Below, one piece after another: positions 61,425 through 64,000 of a DNA stretch of 64,000 nucleotides (its first letter is position 1; each line of letters starts with the position of its first letter). This DNA is from a virus. Made by a program: the position numbers and the translations under genes. The notes under the pieces are model-generated. The model was not told the DNA's origin. It did not search any database and saw only the letters and a program-made list of their open reading frames with translations. The DNA is taken from the IMG/VR virus record IMGVR_UViG_3300023175_000012, positions 1-64,000 of that record. One strand, given 5' to 3'.

Positions 61425-62519
61425 TTATTTAATTCCAGCTAGACGGCGTATATCAAGTACTTTTGACTCGTCTGCTTTGATATGTGTCGTGTTTTCTTTT
61501 CTGTTGCCTGTAACTTCTGTTGCCTCTGATAATATAGCCTTACGCTTTGCTGGAGCCTGGCCATCGATAACTGATGGTAAGTACTTGTCAAATGATTTTT
61601 GAAGTCTATCTGTTTGTACTGATTCCAGTAAGTCTGTCATAATCTCTTGCTGATCTCTGCTCAATGGAGCAATTAGACCACGCATGATCTTTTCGCGGTT
61701 TGCTGATTCTACAAGTTTATTGTTTTCTGCCTTTTGAGCTTCTGCAATATTCTTTGCTTTTTCAGCAAATGCTTTTGCTTCTGCAAGTTGCTTGTCTTTC
61801 AACTCAACAACTTTTAGTAACTTAGCACTTTCGCTTTTTTCATTTAGGTAGCTATTTGAATACTCATTGCTGAATGCTTCAAATATTTTGCGCCCAAAAT
61901 CATTTCTTCGTGCTTCTTCAATATCTTCTTTAAGTTGAGTAATTTCTCCTTTAAGGACTTTATCAACTGTTTCTGATACCGCTGTAGCACTTCTTTCAAT
62001 AAAGTTAGATTTAACCTTCTTGAAGTGTTCTTTAGCTTCACGTACTAAACGTACTTTCGTTTCTGCTAAATCTTTTTTATCTTCATAGAACTCTGCAATT
62101 TCTTTAGAAAGAGCTTCAACTACAAATTCTTCCAACTGAGCGGCTTTAATAGCCATTGCTTTTTTGTCTTCGTGTAGTTCGCTTACTTCTTTTTGTAGCT
62201 GCTCTAAAACAAAATTCTTCATTAGGTCTGCGTTTTCGCGCATTGCTATTGCATATTTTGCTTTTGCTTCAGCTAGTTGTTTACGATCATCTGCAAACTC
62301 TGAAATTTCTTCAATTAGCTTTTCAGACAACATTGCATCGATTGCTTCAACCATAGTTGATTTATCATGCTCGTATTTTTTAGCGAATTCTTCACGAAGT
62401 TCAGCTGTAACTTGTTGACGATTCTCGTTGATCTTCGCTTCCCAAGCTTCTTGTATTTCTGCTTTTACTTCTTCAGAAAGTGCTGTGCTCTCGAAGAGTG
62501 ATTTTAATGCTTCCAACAT
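61425..62519 (-). CDS. 22: Prohead core scaffold protein, gp22-like
   Basis: 364 residues (T4 gp22 is 269), almost wholly helical and charged, with long coiled coils of Lys/Glu repeats (TAELREEFAKKYEHDKSTMV, LEEFVVEALSKEIAEFYEDK, KLLKVVELKDKQLAEAKAF). Located between protease and capsid genes as in T4. gp22 fills the prohead and is cut up by gp21. The C-terminal KRKAILSEATEVTG segment holds a possible gp21 site (ILSE). Late-like GATAAATG box overlaps the upstream stop; AGGAGA ribosome site. Confidence 0.9.
   Translation of the reverse strand: MLEALKSLFESTALSEEVKAEIQEAWEAKINENRQQVTAELREEFAKKYEHDKSTMVEAIDAMLSEKLIEEISEFADDRKQLAEAKAKYAIAMRENADLMKNFVLEQLQKEVSELHEDKKAMAIKAAQLEEFVVEALSKEIAEFYEDKKDLAETKVRLVREAKEHFKKVKSNFIERSATAVSETVDKVLKGEITQLKEDIEEARRNDFGRKIFEAFSNEYSNSYLNEKSESAKLLKVVELKDKQLAEAKAFAEKAKNIAEAQKAENNKLVESANREKIMRGLIAPLSRDQQEIMTDLLESVQTDRLQKSFDKYLPSVIDGQAPAKRKAILSEATEVTGNRKENTTHIKADESKVLDIRRLAGIK
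61426..61433 (-). promoter_or_regulatory. Late promoter-like box ATTAAATA for gp23
   Basis: Variant octamer whose TAAATA includes the TAA stop of gp22. It is 8 bases before the gp23 start, with AAGGAG directly after, leaving a very short leader. Confidence 0.4.
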
Positions 62520-62532
62520 ATTATTTTCTCCT

Positions 62533-62540
62533 CATTTATC
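62533..62540 (-). promoter_or_regulatory. Late promoter-like box GATAAATG for gp22
   Basis: Octamer differing from GATAAATA at its last base; it contains the TAA stop of gp21 and leads to AGGAGA and the gp22 start. Confidence 0.4.
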
Positions 62541-63162
62541 GGAGCCCGCTTATTATTTTTAATAAGCTCTCTTTTAAGTATTTCTGTGCCTTTTGGTCTT
62601 CTTTAGTTGCCTGTGCTAATTCAAATGCCTGGTACCCTCCGCGGGTGTTCATCAAGTGTTCGTATATTGGCGTAGGGTACGCACCTGGAGCACTGGGTTG
62701 TGCAACAACGTCCACCGTTATGATTTCAAAGTCGGAAACTTGACCGCTTCCGTCTTCTGATACGTTACCAGATCCCCTAGACGAGACACCTAGTTTAACT
62801 CCGCTCTCGAGCATTGTTTTAACTAGTTGCCCCATCGGGGTTGGTAATATTTTAAGTTTACCGTAACCATTTGGTCCGTCCATCCATGTTTCAGTTATCA
62901 TGTGTGATACACGGTCCAGGTTAATGTTAAGTCCTTCTGGATGATCTACCTCTCCGAGAACACTATATCCTCCTTGAATTTGATCGTTGAGAGTTTTGAC
63001 AGCCCTGCCAATTTCTTCTACAGGATACACACGCTGGTTTGCATTGCGTACACCGCCCTGGATGCAAATACCTTTTAGGTAAAGATCCTTTCCTTCGTTA
63101 GCAGACTCAACAACCATTTGTGCTTGGTCGAATGTCAGATGCTCTCTTAGTAGGTTTCCCAT
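62536..63162 (-). CDS. 21: Prohead core protease, gp21-like
   Basis: 208 residues (T4 gp21 is 212). His74 in LGEVDHPEG and Ser127/Ser128 in GVSSRGSG are the catalytic His and Ser of this herpesvirus-protease-related family; Asp151 (VDVVAQPSAPGAY) is the usual following segment. It cleaves scaffold and gp23 N-termini during prohead maturation at (L/I)-x-E sites. Late-like AGTAAATA box at 63173-63180, AAGGAAG ribosome site. Confidence 0.95.
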   Translation of the reverse strand: MGNLLREHLTFDQAQMVVESANEGKDLYLKGICIQGGVRNANQRVYPVEEIGRAVKTLNDQIQGGYSVLGEVDHPEGLNINLDRVSHMITETWMDGPNGYGKLKILPTPMGQLVKTMLESGVKLGVSSRGSGNVSEDGSGQVSDFEIITVDVVAQPSAPGAYPTPIYEHLMNTRGGYQAFELAQATKEDQKAQKYLKESLLKIISGLR

Positions 63163-63172
63163 TCAGCTTCCT

Positions 63173-63180
63173 TATTTACT
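63173..63180 (-). promoter_or_regulatory. Late promoter-like box AGTAAATA for gp21
   Basis: Variant octamer whose TAA is the stop of the upstream acidic gene. Confidence 0.4.
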
Positions 63181-64000
63181 TGCCGACTACAGATGATTTG
63201 TTATCAGCGTTTTCTGGCTTACCTTTTTTCTCTGCACCGTGTCCTGGCTCGCTTTTGCCAGCTTTAGACGCTTTACCGCCTGGTACATTGATGTTTCCGC
63301 CATCTTGGTCTTTTGCGTTTAAATCACCTAGACCAGCATGGTCGCCGCTTCCTGCTTCTCCGCCTTTAGCGATGTTAGCTGAAGTGCCACCCATGTCATT
63401 TGCTCCTGCTACTGGTGACTTTGTGTTGTCGCCATTGTCGCCTGAGCTTTTCTTTTCTGCGCCGTGTCCGCCTGCTACTTTGTCAACGTACTCGCGCATT
63501 TGTTCTCTTTCTGATTTTGCAGACTTAGACTCTTCTACTTCTTTTTCATCAGCTTCGTCAACTTCTTCATCAGATGCTTCGTCTACTTCTTCGTCAGCAG
63601 CTTCGTCTACTTCTTCGTCAGTTGCTTCAAATGCAAATGCTTCTTCTGGCTCTTCTTCACCAGCTTCGTCGCCTTCGCCTTCGTCGCCCATCATTTTTTC
63701 AAATTCAGCTTTTAGGTCGTCTAGTGCATCTTCAAGGTCAACTACGCGATCTTCAAGGTCTTCATCTTCTTCACCTTCTTCGTCGCCTTCTTCGTCGTCG
63801 CCTGCTTCGATGTCACCCATCATGTCGTCTACTGGATCTCCGCCCATTTCAGGCTCACCTTCGACTTCAAATTCGTCTAAATCAAAGTTTTCGTCAACTT
63901 CTTCGTCGCTTGACTCATCTACTTCTTCATCAGATGCTTCATCTACTTCTTCGTCAGTAGCTTCATCTACTTCTTCGTCAGTAGTTTCTTCGACTTCTTT
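63176..64000 (-). CDS. Acidic prohead-core-type protein, 5' end missing
   Basis: The frame is open to the edge of the window, so the ATG at 63847 need not be the start. At least 274 codons. Extremely acidic, with repeated EVDEA-type units (TDEEVDEATDEEVDEA), an (E/D)n block, then a Gly/Lys/Ser tail (KSEPGHGAEKKGKPE). Located upstream of gp21 where T4 has gp67/gp68, the small acidic or charged core proteins, but much longer. Tandem repeats make the DNA prone to slippage. Assignment by position and composition only. Confidence 0.55.
   Translation of the reverse strand, partial: KEVEETTDEEVDEATDEEVDEASDEEVDESSDEEVDENFDLDEFEVEGEPEMGGDPVDDMMGDIEAGDDEEGDEEGEEDEDLEDRVVDLEDALDDLKAEFEKMMGDEGEGDEAGEEEPEEAFAFEATDEEVDEAADEEVDEASDEEVDEADEKEVEESKSAKSEREQMREYVDKVAGGHGAEKKSSGDNGDNTKSPVAGANDMGGTSANIAKGGEAGSGDHAGLGDLNAKDQDGGNINVPGGKASKAGKSEPGHGAEKKGKPENADNKSSVVGK
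63540..64000 (-). repeat. Tandem ~24-bp coding repeats for the DEEVDEA unit
   Basis: Two blocks (about 63540-63625 and 63885-64000) of near-identical units encoding TDEEVDEA, separated by non-repeat sequence. Continues past the window edge. Confidence 0.8.

Noticed and set aside
63176-63847. ATG at 63847 as the true start of the acidic gene
   Set aside because: The frame stays open with the same repeat to the window edge and no ribosome site precedes 63847.

Overview
The window reads as the late structural region of a large, AT-rich, T4-like marine myovirus. T4 homologues recognisable by sequence include gp16, gp4, a gp54/gp48-type tube initiator, gp19, gp18, gp1 kinase, gp13, gp14, gp15, gp23, gp22 and gp21. 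Almost everything is on the minus strand, and coding density is very high. Many genes follow an octamer resembling the T4 late promoter (usually GATAAATA). There are no photosynthesis genes. A phage-encoded PqqA peptide argues for a heterotrophic, PQQ-making host rather than a cyanobacterium; that is inference.

Layout by coordinate. 1-3919 (minus): head completion, small terminase, tube initiator and tail tube, with uncharacterised proteins. 3988-7239: an oversized tail sheath. 7348-9250: HNH-like protein, dNMP kinase, a small protein and neck gp13. 9297-13117 (plus): gp14, gp15, then NUDIX, cupin and an unknown. 13106-19411: tail/appendage proteins including a subtilisin-like protease and a seven-bladed FG-GAP propeller. 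19448-25361: a seven-gene overlapping operon of enzymes (U32-like/methyltransferase fusion, flavin halogenase, 2OG-Fe(II) oxygenase, two paralogous unknowns, two small unknowns). It has its own sigma70-like promoter embedded in a terminator hairpin. 25438-59636: about 34 kb of fibre-like proteins, including two pairs of giant paralogues of about 1850-2340 residues built from beta-helix, propeller, CBM5/12-like and short repeated modules. 59637-60238: a non-coding-looking stretch that holds a probable structured ncRNA (minus), a 23-residue PqqA gene (plus) and a bidirectional terminator. 60239-64000: gp23, gp22, gp21 and an acidic core-type protein running off the edge.

How they work together: the gp21-gp22-gp23 block builds the prohead, gp16 and gp4 act in packaging and head completion, gp13/14/15 join head to tail, gp18/gp19/initiator build the contractile tail, and the fibre region supplies a large adhesin apparatus. 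Two elements look like additions for manipulating the host or modifying a product: the tailoring-enzyme operon and the lone pqqA. Three separate tail proteins carry an amicyanin-like copper-site signature. Several late genes start exactly where the late transcript is predicted to begin, suggesting leaderless translation. All of this is from reading the sequence; no database search was run.
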